Of a stretch of DNA of 64,000 nt, positions 11,377 to 26,725 are shown in pieces (position 1 is the stretch's first letter; each line of letters opens with the position of its first letter). The notes under the pieces were generated by a model. That model searched no databases. It saw only the letters and a list, made by a program, of their open reading frames with translations, and was not told where the DNA came from. Both the position numbers and the translations under genes were made by a program. Source of the stretch: Phallusia mammillata. Taxonomy: Eukaryota; Chordata; Ascidiacea; Phlebobranchia; Ascidiidae. The stretch covers positions 122,177 to 186,176 of the forward strand of contig QLIY01000234.1 of assembly GCA_003260075.1 (NCBI GenBank). The letters run 5' to 3'.

Positions 11377-14300
11377 GTAAGTTAAATCGAATTGTTTGTT
11401 TTAAAAATTGTGTGGGTCTACATGTCTTTCTGCTGTTTATTGGCAGTTAAATACTACCAATGACGTCATTAAAATATTCAGTGATCTTTGACAGTTTGAA
11501 AACCATATGCAAATAGACATGTTGTTTGTGTCTTTATGCAGCATTTCATTAGGCAACAGCCTCAATTTTTTCCAAACCATTGACACAAGGTGTGACCTAG
11601 CATGCAAACATAAGATGTTTTATTTTGGCAATAACATTTTTGCCAAGTAGTAAAAAAGATCACATTTGTCTATGTGACTTACTTTAGTTGATAAGTGATT
11701 TTAATAATAAGGTGTAATTTTTACAGAAATGTAGGGATAAAAGAATTGAAGATTTTAGTCAATACTTAAAATGCACCAAATTGCTGTGTCAGTTTATAAA
11801 ATCAAGAAAAAATGCGAAAGAAGAAAATTTTGTTTTTTTGCTTCCTTGCAATTGGAACATTGTTTGTGTTGGTTTATTATGAGAGCATAACTCCATCAAC
11901 GAGAGACAAATTACACTTCAAGCCTCAATTTAACATTACCGGGACAGATGTAATGGTATTTCTGCACATACAAAAGACTGGGGGATCAACTTTTGGTAGA
12001 CATCTAGTGCGTGACCTCAATATCGAGTGTATGAAAAAAAACCACACCCGTGTATCAAACTCACACTCTTGTTTTCGTCCTAATACAATGGACCCAACCT
12101 GGCTTTTTAGTAGATTTTCTAGTGGTGAGTTACACCGGTGTAACAATAGGTTTCAGTTGAAATGTTTTATGTTTTGTTTTTTGTAAAAACTTGTTAGTTA
12201 TGTCTGCATTTGCATGATGTTCTCAGTTTTGTCCCAATCTTTGGTTAGTCGCTTAACCATTTTTCCAAGCTTTTTTAATGCAATTAAAGGGATAGTTTTC
12301 TTTAATAAGAATTTATGATCTCTATGCAATTAAACAGATTATAAAATTAAACGTTATTTGGAATTGTCTGTATTCCTTTAAATTTCTTAACCTTTATTTT
12401 GTTTACAGGTTGGAAATGTGGCTTACATGCCGACTGGACGTCGTTAAAAGAGTGTGTTCACACAAAAGTACCATCACTACCTCAGGGAGAAAGAAAGTTA
12501 GTGACAAAGTACTGTGCATTGATAGCTAAATGATGCATGCATACTTTAATTTATTACTGAATGGTAAATGCCTAAATACTTTTAGGGTTTTGACACTATT
12601 GCCAATATACATATGTGCTTTTACTGTTATGCCAAATAGAAAGATTATAATTATAAACGGGGTTGTAGAAACACTTTTGAACACTATACACGGACTTGAA
12701 AAGTAATTTGATCAAAAACATTACTGCCAAGGTACTGGTGTATATAGAATATACATCGTTCAGACGTTTCGACAATTGACTGATGATGACAACAGAGATT
12801 GTCGAAACGTCTGAACGATGTATATTCTATATACACCAGTACCTTGGCAGTAATGTTTTTGATCAAAGAAACACTTTTAATTTCACCCTTTAGTGTTCTG
12901 GCTTGCACTACATCAAAACACAAAGCCTGAATGTTGCCCTGACACAATTTAGTGAGAATGTTGTTACAAATTGGCCTAAATTTAACGGATAGTTTAATTT
13001 AGGCTTTAACTTCTTAACCCTGATTATGAACAGGAATGAAGTATATTTGTGCTGTTAATGCATATTTTTTGATAGATATCATTACTTCACTATTTTGCGT
13101 GAGCCAGTGGCTCGATATTTAAGTGAATGGAAACACGTAAGTCGAGGTGCTACTTGGAAGCTTTCATATATTCTATGCAACGGAGCAAAGAGACAACTTC
13201 CTATTTGCTATTCAGGTTGAGTTCATATCAGTTTTTTAACGTGTTAAAGCCATTATATGATTGTTGGATGATATGTGTTTTGCATTTGGTCTAACAAAAG
13301 AAGTCTTTCGATGTAATGTATTTGGGAGTCACTCAAATAAACTAAAAAAGCAATATTTTACCAAGTCTTGTGAATGAATGTAGCACATTTATCTCGGCAA
13401 AAATGAGTTTTTATCGCAAATAATTGTTTTAAATATGTTTGCTATCCAATAATTTAAACTATAGATGGTAGTACCATCATGGTACAGTATTGATTTGTTT
13501 AATATAAAAGTCAAAATTGCTGTAAACCCAGTATTTACTGGTATGTAATGCACAGAAAACATCTGTTTTTATGTAACTTTTGTTAAGGATGGGATTGGGC
13601 CAACGTAACATTGGAGGAATTTATGGATTGTGCTGAAAATCCTGCATGTAACCGACAAACTTGGATGCTTTCTGATTTAAGGCTTGTGTCATGTGACGGC
13701 AATGGCCTGTCGCGAGATGAAATGGATTCCATAATGCTACAAAGCGCAAAGGAAAACATAATGGTACTGTAGTTGTAATATCAGCTAATGAATGTACAAA
13801 CCGTTTCAACCAATAAGGCCTCCTCACTGCAGCTGTTGACAAGAGATGTTATTGACTACTGTAGCCATCCAACAACACTCCAGTTTGTTGGGAATAACTG
13901 GCCAAAATGCCACGCCTTACCTAATATGTTTGATGCGACACCTGGGCAAAAACTACAAAGGCAACTGGCTTACAGTAGCCAAGCAACTGCTTGGAATCAA
14001 AGTGAAACAGTGTGCCCTGTCTGCGGCTTATCATTTATTGACTTGATGCTTTATCAGTAACAAGTGTTTTTTATAACATCTTTAATTTGTTTGTTTTCAG
14101 GATATGCCATTCTTTGGGTTAACTGAAAGACAGAAGGACTCTAAATTTTTATTTGAGTACACTTTCGATCTAAAGTTCAAAGTAGATTTCATTGATCATA
14201 ATCAAACATATGCCTCCACAGTAAGGTTGGACAATGCAACTATGGAGGGAATCAAAAATCGAAACAAACTGGTATGTGAGAAATGAATTTGTTTCACATT

Positions 14301-14532
14301 TTTTGTCAACTTTAATGTGACATAATTGACAAAAGTTTCGACAAATACTTATGCCACAGACTGTCACTGTGGCCCACAGTCAGTAATAATACTTGAACCG
14401 TTATATACACATTTCTACCTTTTTCTGCTAACAACCTATTGGCTTATGCAGGACATTGAGCTTTATAAGTTTGCTGCGGAACTATTTGATCAGCGTTTGG
14501 AGCAAGCTAAAATGAACATGAACCAATCATGA
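11028..14532 (+). CDS. HS6ST: Heparan sulfate 6-O-sulfotransferase with alternative first exons
   Basis: Shared exons are 12409-12496, 13076-13215, 13588-13763, 14101-14271 and 14452-14532. They join in phase to either first exon (11028-11376 or 11812-12124), giving 334 or 322 residues (human HS6ST1 about 411). The order is a short cytosolic tail, one signal anchor (FLFVCCVTIGTLLMFAYYES or its counterpart), then a luminal sulfotransferase domain. PAPS contacts are visible as VFLHIQKTGGSTFGRHL (5'-phosphosulfate loop) and ILREPVARYLSEWKHV (3'-phosphate binding), with the HS6ST-specific WKCGLHADWTSL. A Golgi type II enzyme that transfers sulfate from PAPS to the 6-OH of glucosamine in heparan sulfate. 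The C-terminus is short and ends in a helical EQAKMNMNQS tail. Confidence 0.93.
11812..12124 (+). CDS. HS6ST: HS6ST first exon B (tandem duplicate of exon A)
   Basis: Encodes MRKKKILFFCFLAIGTLFV and then the same luminal start as exon A, with donor G/GTGAGT in the same phase. Upstream, the copy still resembles exon A at DNA level (AAATGCGAAAGAAGAA), but a one-base shift breaks the original frame. Translation therefore most likely starts at the ATG inside that motif, giving a shorter tail. Use of both exons is inferred from intact frames and donors. Confidence 0.8.
12685..12867. mobile_element. Foldback element with Penelope-like signature, HS6ST intron 2
   Basis: A near-perfect inverted repeat (12707-12867) with arms of about 70 bp and a loop of about 21 bp. 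Its left side extends through ACACGGACTTGAAAAGTA. The same arm sequence (ACTGCCAAGGTA.TGGTGTATATAG, then GACGTTTCGACAAT) recurs in the larger palindrome at 48.1-48.9 kb, so this is a dispersed family. The loop and right arm carry CTGATGA and GAAA, the hammerhead core known from Penelope-like elements. No reverse transcriptase frame is present. Confidence 0.65.
12754..12820 (+). ncRNA. Hammerhead-ribozyme-like motif
   Basis: All three conserved strands can be placed for a type III hammerhead. Stem III pairs 12754-12767 with 12807-12820 over 14 perfect pairs, including U16.1-A15.1. The cleavage-site residue H17 is U at 12768. Stem I is UCGA/UUGA with a CAA loop (12769-12779). The CUGAUGA box is 12780-12786. 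Stem II is GACAA/UUGUC around CAGAGA, after one extra U. GAA is 12804-12806. The site is also a perfect palindrome, so a simple long hairpin competes with the active fold, and activity is uncertain. Confidence 0.5.
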
Positions 14533-16198
14533 TATCAAGCAGATATTGGTTTTCCATAGCATACAGTTCAATAGGTGCCATATAGAAGCGTGTTTAGGTG
14601 CTTACAAATATCCCTATGGTGCATGTTTGTTAACTGTTGCCATTTCTACCACATAGTATTTTTTGACTCTTTTTTCTTTGATCATGTTGATCACTATTGT
14701 TGGTATGAATAATTCTTTCATAGAATTCAGTGTTTTACACCACTGCACTATGTTGTGTTTTAGATCTTGCTATAATTCAGTAATTGATCGTCCACTTTTA
14801 AGATGTGTCTGTTATCCCAACACCCATCGAGTTTGTCATGTTAAAGAATTAACATGCAATTTTACTTGAACGGCCAATAGCCAAAACTAAATCCTTTTTA
14901 TATTTCATAAAGCCTCCATATGTTATTTATACAACACTACCTTTTATTTAGCACATTGCATTTTCTTTACTTCAAGTGACTTTTTTTCTTTTAAATGTCC
15001 TTTTAAAAACATCTTGTATTGTGTCTATACAACACATTGTCTGCAGACCAAAATACCATTCATAAATTGGCTAATATTTAGCCCTGGTTGTATTTGATTT
15101 TTGTTAAATAATAATAGGTAATATTAAGTTTTGTAAAGCAACTCAATAAGACCTGCTGCCTTTTTACTATTTATTTAAATGACCTGAGTATCCTTTCTGT
15201 ATGTCCCCACCATTTTCTGCTATATCTTGTTTGTCAATTAAAAAAAAACGTACACACATGATCATTATGCAGTTTTGTTGAAAAGGCATATAGTGGATCG
15301 ATGGCAGTATGTGATATCAAAAATGTGAGATGATGAGTTGTGGACAAACAGAAAATGTGAGAATAGTAACACACAAACACGTCGTCGAAAAGGGGTTACA
15401 AGGGGTAAAAACTAAAAACACACACAAACAGCAAAAAAGGATATCTCCTAATTCAAAGTGTCCTGAATTTTTGCAAGTAGCAAAATTCATACTGATAAAA
15501 AAATTTGGTGCAAAAGGTTTAGTATATGCGGTCTTGTTTTGTCAATATTTACTAACCTAGCTACAAATAAACATAGTTAATTGAATAACCAATTTGCCTA
15601 AAAAGGCGCTTTTCATGCAATTAACTAGAATGTGTGTTAGGTGACAATTTTTTGACAAATGATTGGCTGTGGTTTAAAGATTTTTATGCAAATAACTGCT
15701 ATGCAAATAACAGGATTCATTTGTAATAAGTTTGTTAGGATGAAACCTCAACAAGTTTTACTGACTTAACAGAGGTTTATTTGAAAAGCAGAGCTAGTGC
15801 GAAAGAACAGTAGTAAGTGAAAAAGGGGTGACTAGATGAAGTGTATAATGAGACACAAAACACAAAAAAATTTGGCAAAAGATATCGGCAGGAACAGTAC
15901 TTATGGCAGGGCATAACGTTTTGCAAGAAATTAAACTAAACAAAGAACACTTTGGCCACATTTTGTGTCGGTGAATGTGCTTACTTTTTATGGTAAAGCT
16001 TTCGGCTGAACTACAAACCAGTGTTAATTGAAAATATTTTTAACAGCTAACAAATGTAGTGAATTTGTACTATCATACCAACTCAAAAACTTGCATAATA
16101 GTAGCAATTCCATAACAAGTATGGCAACAATTTGTAACTGGTAATCATTGACTTTTCAAATAGTGCATCCTTTACACATTGCCACCACCCCAAAGAAT
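14533..16198. other. Spacer between HS6ST and CHEK1 3' ends
   Basis: Convergent 3' region, AT-rich, with no supported gene. It should contain both 3' UTRs. The HS6ST side has several T-rich runs but no clear coding signal. Confidence 0.55.
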
Positions 16199-20947
<4,749 letters not shown>

Positions 20948-22128
20948 GCTGTTTAACTCAACACTTGTATTTAAAACAAGTTTAGGCTGCTAGTCAAACT
21001 CCTGGTAAACACAAAAACATTAATAACCATCTACTTATTAGAACAACCCACTATAAAGCAATGACACAAAATTACTGGCGTTAAAAATGCAAGGGTTTAA
21101 TTTTCAAACACACATAGGCGATTCTATGATACAATAAACAAAGAGCACCAATGGTAATTTTTCAATATATTCATAAAAGTCTTGAATTTCAAACACGTTA
21201 TGGCTATTACGTGTATTAACAGTTTACAACTTCACGGAACAGTTATGTAAAATCCAGAACGATATCACGCATATTATACTTTTGAAGTCAGTAAAAAGTT
21301 GGTCAAATTGTTATTAAATATTCAAAGGTCAAATCTAGAATTTGCCCATGCATGTACGTGTTTAATCTTTTTACCAGAAAAGGTAATATTTCCGCCACAG
21401 CTGCAATTAATCTAAAACACAGTTTAATAACAAACAGATGGCGTTTAAATATCCTGAATTACAATGCAAAGTAGGTCACCAAAATTTTCCCGCCAGATAG
21501 ATCATACAAATATTTCTTTGAAACCTCCCACAGAGACACAAACAATATTTTGCTGTACATTTTTTAATACACATTTGCTATTTATTTTTGCATTTTATGT
21601 TTTTTTAAAACACAACTAATTCTCAATAAAACATTGATTCGGTTAAACATGCTCTTCAATTTGTTGTTTGTTGTACTTTATGTTTTGAAATTTTTCTGCA
21701 ATAAGAATATTTTTCTGAAGAGAAACAGTTTGGAGAAATAGATTTTTTGTTTATGCAACGCAAACAGCTCCATAAGTTCCATGTAAAGCAGTGCAATCCC
21801 GAACCAACACGTTAACCGTCTTAAAGAATTTCTTTATCGTCTAAAAGTTCGGCAAAGTAACTTTTCGGCAGGTTTGAACTTGCTCCTTTGAGGTAAGAAG
21901 TAAGAACACAGGTCGACAAGGACAATGCCATGCCCTTTTGCCGCGTGGTTGACGTAGTAAGCCCTAACCAGGCTAAACACAATAGAACGTCTAAGCCTAA
22001 GTACACAGAGATTTTATCCGGGAAATACTGTTTCCATACAATGCTAAAAAGGTTCTAGTCTTGAATATTGGCCGGCAATTCGAGTTGTTGGTTGTCGTTG
22101 CTTGCAGTTGCCAGCTCTTAGAGATATT
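20948..22128. other. Intergenic region between CHEK1 and the LYR gene
   Basis: Divergent promoter interval for CHEK1 (-) and the small LYR-motif gene (+). It is AT-rich in the middle, and I see no supported coding segment. Confidence 0.5.
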
Positions 22129-22365
22129 ATGTCGGTTCCTGGACATTTCAAGACGTTTCTACAGAAGATGGTACCACCCGTACCTGTTCACAACACGGCG
22201 GAAGCGGATCACGTGGTTCGAAGGTCTCTTGCACTGTACCGGATGTGCTTTCGGGACGTTCCGAATGGTTACGATCTATTAGACCAAAAGTTAAAGCAAA
22301 ACATTGGAGCAGACTGGAAGGAAAAGTATGAACGCCGAAACAACGAAGAGATTCAATGTGATTGA
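22129..22365 (+). CDS. Small LYR-motif protein, NDUFA6-like start
   Basis: A 78-residue frame from ATG at 22129, starting MSVPGHFKTFLQKMVPPVP and containing RRSLALYRMCFRDVPNGYD. The Leu-Tyr-Arg tripeptide followed by F/W-RxxPN is typical of the LYR family, which acts in mitochondrial complex assembly and iron-sulfur transfer. The spacing resembles the first half of complex I subunit NDUFA6 (ELYRAWYREVPN). The second half of NDUFA6 is absent. Either the gene continues through an unrecognised splice (a GTATGA lies near codon 67) or this is a shorter LYR protein. The frame ends KYERRNNEEIQCD. Expression is not shown by sequence alone. Confidence 0.45.
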   Translation: MSVPGHFKTFLQKMVPPVPVHNTAEADHVVRRSLALYRMCFRDVPNGYDLLDQKLKQNIGADWKEKYERRNNEEIQCD

Positions 22366-22466
22366 TATAGGCTTTATTGAACATGGCTTACGATATAGTT
22401 TGTATTGAATCTTTGCTTTCTTTCTTGGAAATGTTTTACAACTTGGTTTCAAACTTTAGCCTATAG

Positions 22467-22959
22467 CAGGGGTGGCCAAACTGCGGCTCCCGAGCCGCAT
22501 GCGGCTCATTGAGCCTTTGATTGCGGCTCTTTGATGCTGCATATGCATTCCCCATCTTGCAGTTGTTTGACCAGATGATAAAACAATGCATTCTATCACG
22601 TATTAACAATAGACTGACTGTTTGTCATAACCAATGTACATAACTGCATAACTGCAAAGTTTAAACCTGTGTGTCTTATCTGTCAAGCTTCGCTCAATCA
22701 TTACAAGTCTAGCAATTTGAAACGTCATTACAAAGCTAAACACAAAACCTTTCCATCATATCAGCCTAATTTCAAACACTTTGCAGCCCAGGTGGAGACT
22801 CACAGTATCACCACACAGCAATAATTAATCATTATTTGATAGCATACATCTTCGTTGTGGGTGAATAAATTTGTTTTTTGATTTTTTTGTGTTGCGGCTC
22901 TTTTAAAACTAAGTTATGTGAAATGCGGCTCGAGCGTGAAGCAGGCCTGGCCACCCCTG
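22467..22959. mobile_element. Non-autonomous hAT-like element
   Basis: Ends CAGGGGTGGCCA and TGGCCACCCCTG, flanked by the 8-bp duplication GCCTATAG (22459-22466, 22960-22967). Subterminal GCGGCTC repeats (TGCGGCTCCCGAGCC and matching copies near the right end) are typical of animal hAT derivatives. The interior includes TCATTACAA and AAACACAAAACCTTTCC stretches that may be transposase-gene remnants, but no open frame remains. Confidence 0.88.
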
Positions 22960-24622
22960 GCCTATAGTTTAAACCGCAGCGCCGTTGTGTATTGTGCAGT
23001 TTTTTGTTTGTTTGTTTATTTCAAGAAGGTTTTATTTTGTATTTAATATTCTAAAATACTTCATTCTATTATACATCAAGGTGTTATTGGCTTTCAAACT
23101 ATCACTAATTTTTGCTTTCTGACAGATCCGAAGTGGTATGGTTCTGCTGTATCTTATTACTTAATTATGAAGAAACAGTTTGCATACAAAAACTGTTACC
23201 TTATACGATTTCGTTCACCAATCGATAAATCATATTTCGCGAAATTGTTCAAAAAAAATGTTGTAATAAATCTAAAATGTATAACAATGTCGAAAAAACG
23301 TCTGTGTTTTAAGGTGAACTAAAATACGCTAGGTAGCGCTAGTGGTGTGTGCAAGTCGTTGGTTTTGCTCGTTCGGTTCGCTATAAAAATAGAGTTGTGC
23401 AGAACCGTTTTGGGGTTCAATCTCAAAGCGTAATTGCCCAAGCCCCGAAAAACACGGGGGTCACATTTCCCAAATATAACTTCTGACTCGCGCAGATGAT
23501 GATCTTTAGTAGGGTTGGGTTATTTTTCTTTAATGTACATTAATGTACAATGTTCAGCAGATTTAAGTGCAGCACCAACATAAGAAATGGCGATTTTTAA
23601 TATCAAGTTTATAGGTACTGGCTTTTTATAACATTATTAGCGTTTAATATTGTCAACCATCCAACATTTTTTAATGAAATTATTAAACAATCTTGGTTAG
23701 CAGTTAGCACGACGTTTATCAACCATCGAAATTTCTGACAACAAACAACAACAGTTAAACGAGTTTGGTTAGCTGAACCGATTGCCAACCATTCAAATTT
23801 TTAAAAACAACAAGTAAAAATGTTAGGTTAGCAGAAACGACGATTCTTTAAGTCATTTCCAGAACGATTGATTTTGTAATTATGATTTAATCCGGTTCTG
23901 TGTATCTACATACGTTAGATTTTAATTTGCTGTATTTCTCCAATGGCTACATATATTGCTTCCATATAGTTGTCGGTCTTTTTATTTAAAAATAATTCCC
24001 GTGGGAAACGCGCTAACCTCGATTCCCGGTTACGCTTCAGTAGCGAGTAATTGTTGTTTACGTCAATGCTCACTGTACCGTATCTAATTCCATACGTCAC
24101 TAGCGTAATTGCTGTTCCAAAGAGTGTGTTTTGAGGTTATATTTTCTGAGGTGGTTTCTAAAATTGCTTTGGTAATTCTCATAGTGCCAAATGTTGCCCT
24201 TTAGTTTTTGACACAATTTCCAACCAATTTAGTGACAATGAAACGCACAAAAAATTACAAGGTTTAGTGTTGTATTTGGGTTTTTTCTGTCTTAGTAATA
24301 ATAAGAAAATAAGTTCACACTTCCAGACTACGACTGAAACTTAACAAGGCATGCTTTAAAGGAAATATCTGACACTTTGGAACAAAGCTTCCTTGCAAGC
24401 TTTTTGCAGCCCCTTCCTAGTAGACTATGTTGTTTCGGTTTTGGTAGATGATGCATTTCGCTTTCGATCTCATGACCACTATAAGCTTTTCCAACTCACG
24501 TTAAGGAGAAATCTTTTTGGCAAAAATGTAAGCTTTTCTCTTGTCTGGCGATGGCAATAATGATTTCTATCGTAGAATACTTACTATTGATTGAATAGAT
24601 GTGAAAATCATAAAGGATAATT

Positions 24623-24632
24623 CCCCCCCCCC
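24623..24632. other. 10-C gap tract, duplicated flanks
   Basis: 24553-24622 restarts at 24633, almost identical. Confidence 0.85.
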
Positions 24633-24698
24633 GGCAATAATGATTTCTATCGTAGAATACTTACTATTGATTGAATAGATATGAAAATCATAAAGGAT

Positions 24699-25092
24699 AA
24701 TTAAAACGGTAGATACTTTAACACCAAAAACTAGCGGCACTGGAGTCCGGTTCACTTTAGGTCAAGAAGGTAACGTCAGGTCAAATGTTTGAAAAAGCTT
24801 GTTTTTGAAGTTATTTATGATTTTAAACCTTCACCTGACCCGAATAGCCCTAACCGCAGGCATTTCTACAAGTCTGCAAAAAAAGAAAAAAGAAAAAAAA
24901 AATTAAACGGGATTTGAACCCAAAAATTGTGCGCATGAGGCATTGTTTTTTCCACTACACTACAACAACAGTTGCATTCCAGTGGTTTACACAACAGTAA
25001 TAAACTTTCATAAACTATTTGTCATTTGACCTAAAGTGAACCGGACTCCAGTGCCGCTAGTTTTTGGTGTTAAAGTATCTACCAATTAAAAC
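24699..25092. mobile_element. Mutator-like MITE with 58-bp terminal inverted repeats
   Basis: The left arm 24708-24765 begins GGTAGATACTTTAACACC. It is the reverse complement of 25026-25083. Both sides carry the 9-bp duplication AATTAAAAC (24699-24707 and 25084-25092). Long inverted repeats with a 9-bp target duplication are the hallmark of Mutator-like elements. The interior carries a tRNA-like segment and no transposase. Confidence 0.78.
24895..24985 (-). repeat. tRNA-like / SINE-head sequence
   Basis: On the minus strand, TGTAGTGTAGTGGA (A-box-like) is followed by GGGTTCAAATCCCG (a perfect B box), with the usual spacing. The anticodon region GCCTCATGCGC is tRNA-like, but the acceptor stem does not pair cleanly, so this is a tRNA pseudogene or SINE head captured inside the Mutator-like element. 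Confidence 0.5.
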
Positions 25093-26725
25093 GATGCACC
25101 AGCGCTAATCTTATTAGCATGTGGCATTTAGGATGATAATTTAAATCGTGTAGTACAAAGTGCAAATGGAGGCTGTATGGTAATGATGCCATATAGTCAT
25201 AGTAATAAGTTCACCACGTTACTGTTCTCAATTTAATTTGATAATTCACTTACAGCCTATGTACTGATTCCTTCAAACAAGGGCGCTTTCATTTGGTCTT
25301 GCATCGGTTCAACAGGCATCCAGCTAGTTGACAACACGAGAACAGCTGCAATCCTGTCTGGCGTGGCAAACGAGTTCATACTATGCGGCTAGATGCATGT
25401 GTCTGCACATTCTTCAGTAGGTTGATACCAGTTCAGTTTTTGTTAAACTTATGCCTGCTGTGTTCTTAGTTTAGTTGGAATGGGAATAAAACCAACTATT
25501 TTTGTTTAAACTGTTAAAAAAACTGTTGCTTGTTTTAGTGTTTTTAATTGTTTAAAGGCGATTGTTTTTGTGTGTGTTTTTCAGTTTTTGCGTAACATTA
25601 CCTTGGAAAGGTGTTTCTGTTGTCAAACAGCAGAACAAATAGTGACTGCAAAAAGGAAAGTTTGACTAAATGAATAACAAAACATTGCACGACATTTTAA
25701 ACTGTTAGGTTTATTTCATTTTAGTGTGATCTGCAGACTGCACAAAAGCATGCAAGACAAATTGTGTTTCTTTTATGTTTCCAGTCAAAATGTAAAGACA
25801 GTGAACGCTGCACAGCTTGGGAAATAATCACTGTGGGAATAAATTCTGTGGCCCAGCAAAAATAATCCTTTATTGTTATGCCTACTGTTAAGTAACAATG
25901 CCCTTGACCTTTGGCGGGAATTTCTTTTCATACAATTGGTAGTGAATTGCGCATGATATAAAATTTGAACGGGCTAATTACTGAAAATGGTCCCAGCCGA
26001 GCGCCAGCGTAAAGCCAGTTGCGCAGGGTTGAGAGTGAGTTTCGTTGCGCGGCATTCACACACAAGGCTAGTTTCGTATGTGGCAGGGCGACGGCGCAGA
26101 CAAAATGTAAACAGCACTCTCAAACTGCGCTGTTGAGAGTCAGGCGACTCACTCATTCGCCAGCGCAGCAGCAGGGAAAAAGGCAAAGATAAGAGACGCC
26201 GCTCAGTGAAGGACGTTTCTGCCTTGGCGCTTAGATTGTAGTAGCATTCCTCAATCAATGGAGAAGGACGAAGTAACAGACCTAACGGTTTTTGGCAAAG
26301 GACAGCAGTTTGGTGTTTACTGGCAGTAGTAGTTACAGCTTAATTTCAGCTTATTGCGCTGTTAATTTGTACAGAACTATGGAGGTTGAAAAAAAAATGT
26401 TTATGTAACAACAGTTTGCTTTTTTGTCAAGTGCTTGATAATGGTTTTGGTTATTGTTTGAGTTATAATTTCTTGTCTTTTTATTCAGGTTAATTGTTTA
26501 GTTTGTTTTTTCGCGTATGTCCGAGTGCATTTGGACTTTATTTCAACCTTGCAACTTTTGGATATACTGAAACGTTTATTTGGTTTACACACCACCAAGC
26601 GATTTTGTTTGTCGTCACCGGGAATCTGAGCTCATTTGCCGCAGCGACTTACAAAATATTTCGATCTTATCCGTGAGACATTTTGGGACAAGCATCTATT
26701 GTGGACAGAATCAGCAGACAGAAAC

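Larger units (their letters stand above)
22968..26725. other. Intergenic region upstream of the PIM gene
   Basis: No supported gene. It holds a Mutator-like element at 24.7-25.1 kb and one poly-C junction. From about 25.97 kb the sequence becomes richer in CpG, probably the promoter and 5' UTR of the PIM kinase. A TATAAAA-like string (GATATAAAATT) lies at about 25956 but is not tested. Confidence 0.5.

Noticed and set aside
13788-14060. Open frames in two phases between HS6ST exons 4 and 5
   Set aside because: Two overlapping frames with no recognised domain, lying wholly in an intron whose flanking exons join perfectly without them. A CxxC near the end is not enough for a zinc-finger call.
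25974-26258. Arg/Ser-rich minus-strand frame upstream of PIM
   Set aside because: Low-complexity arginine and leucine content from a CpG-rich promoter region; no family resemblance.
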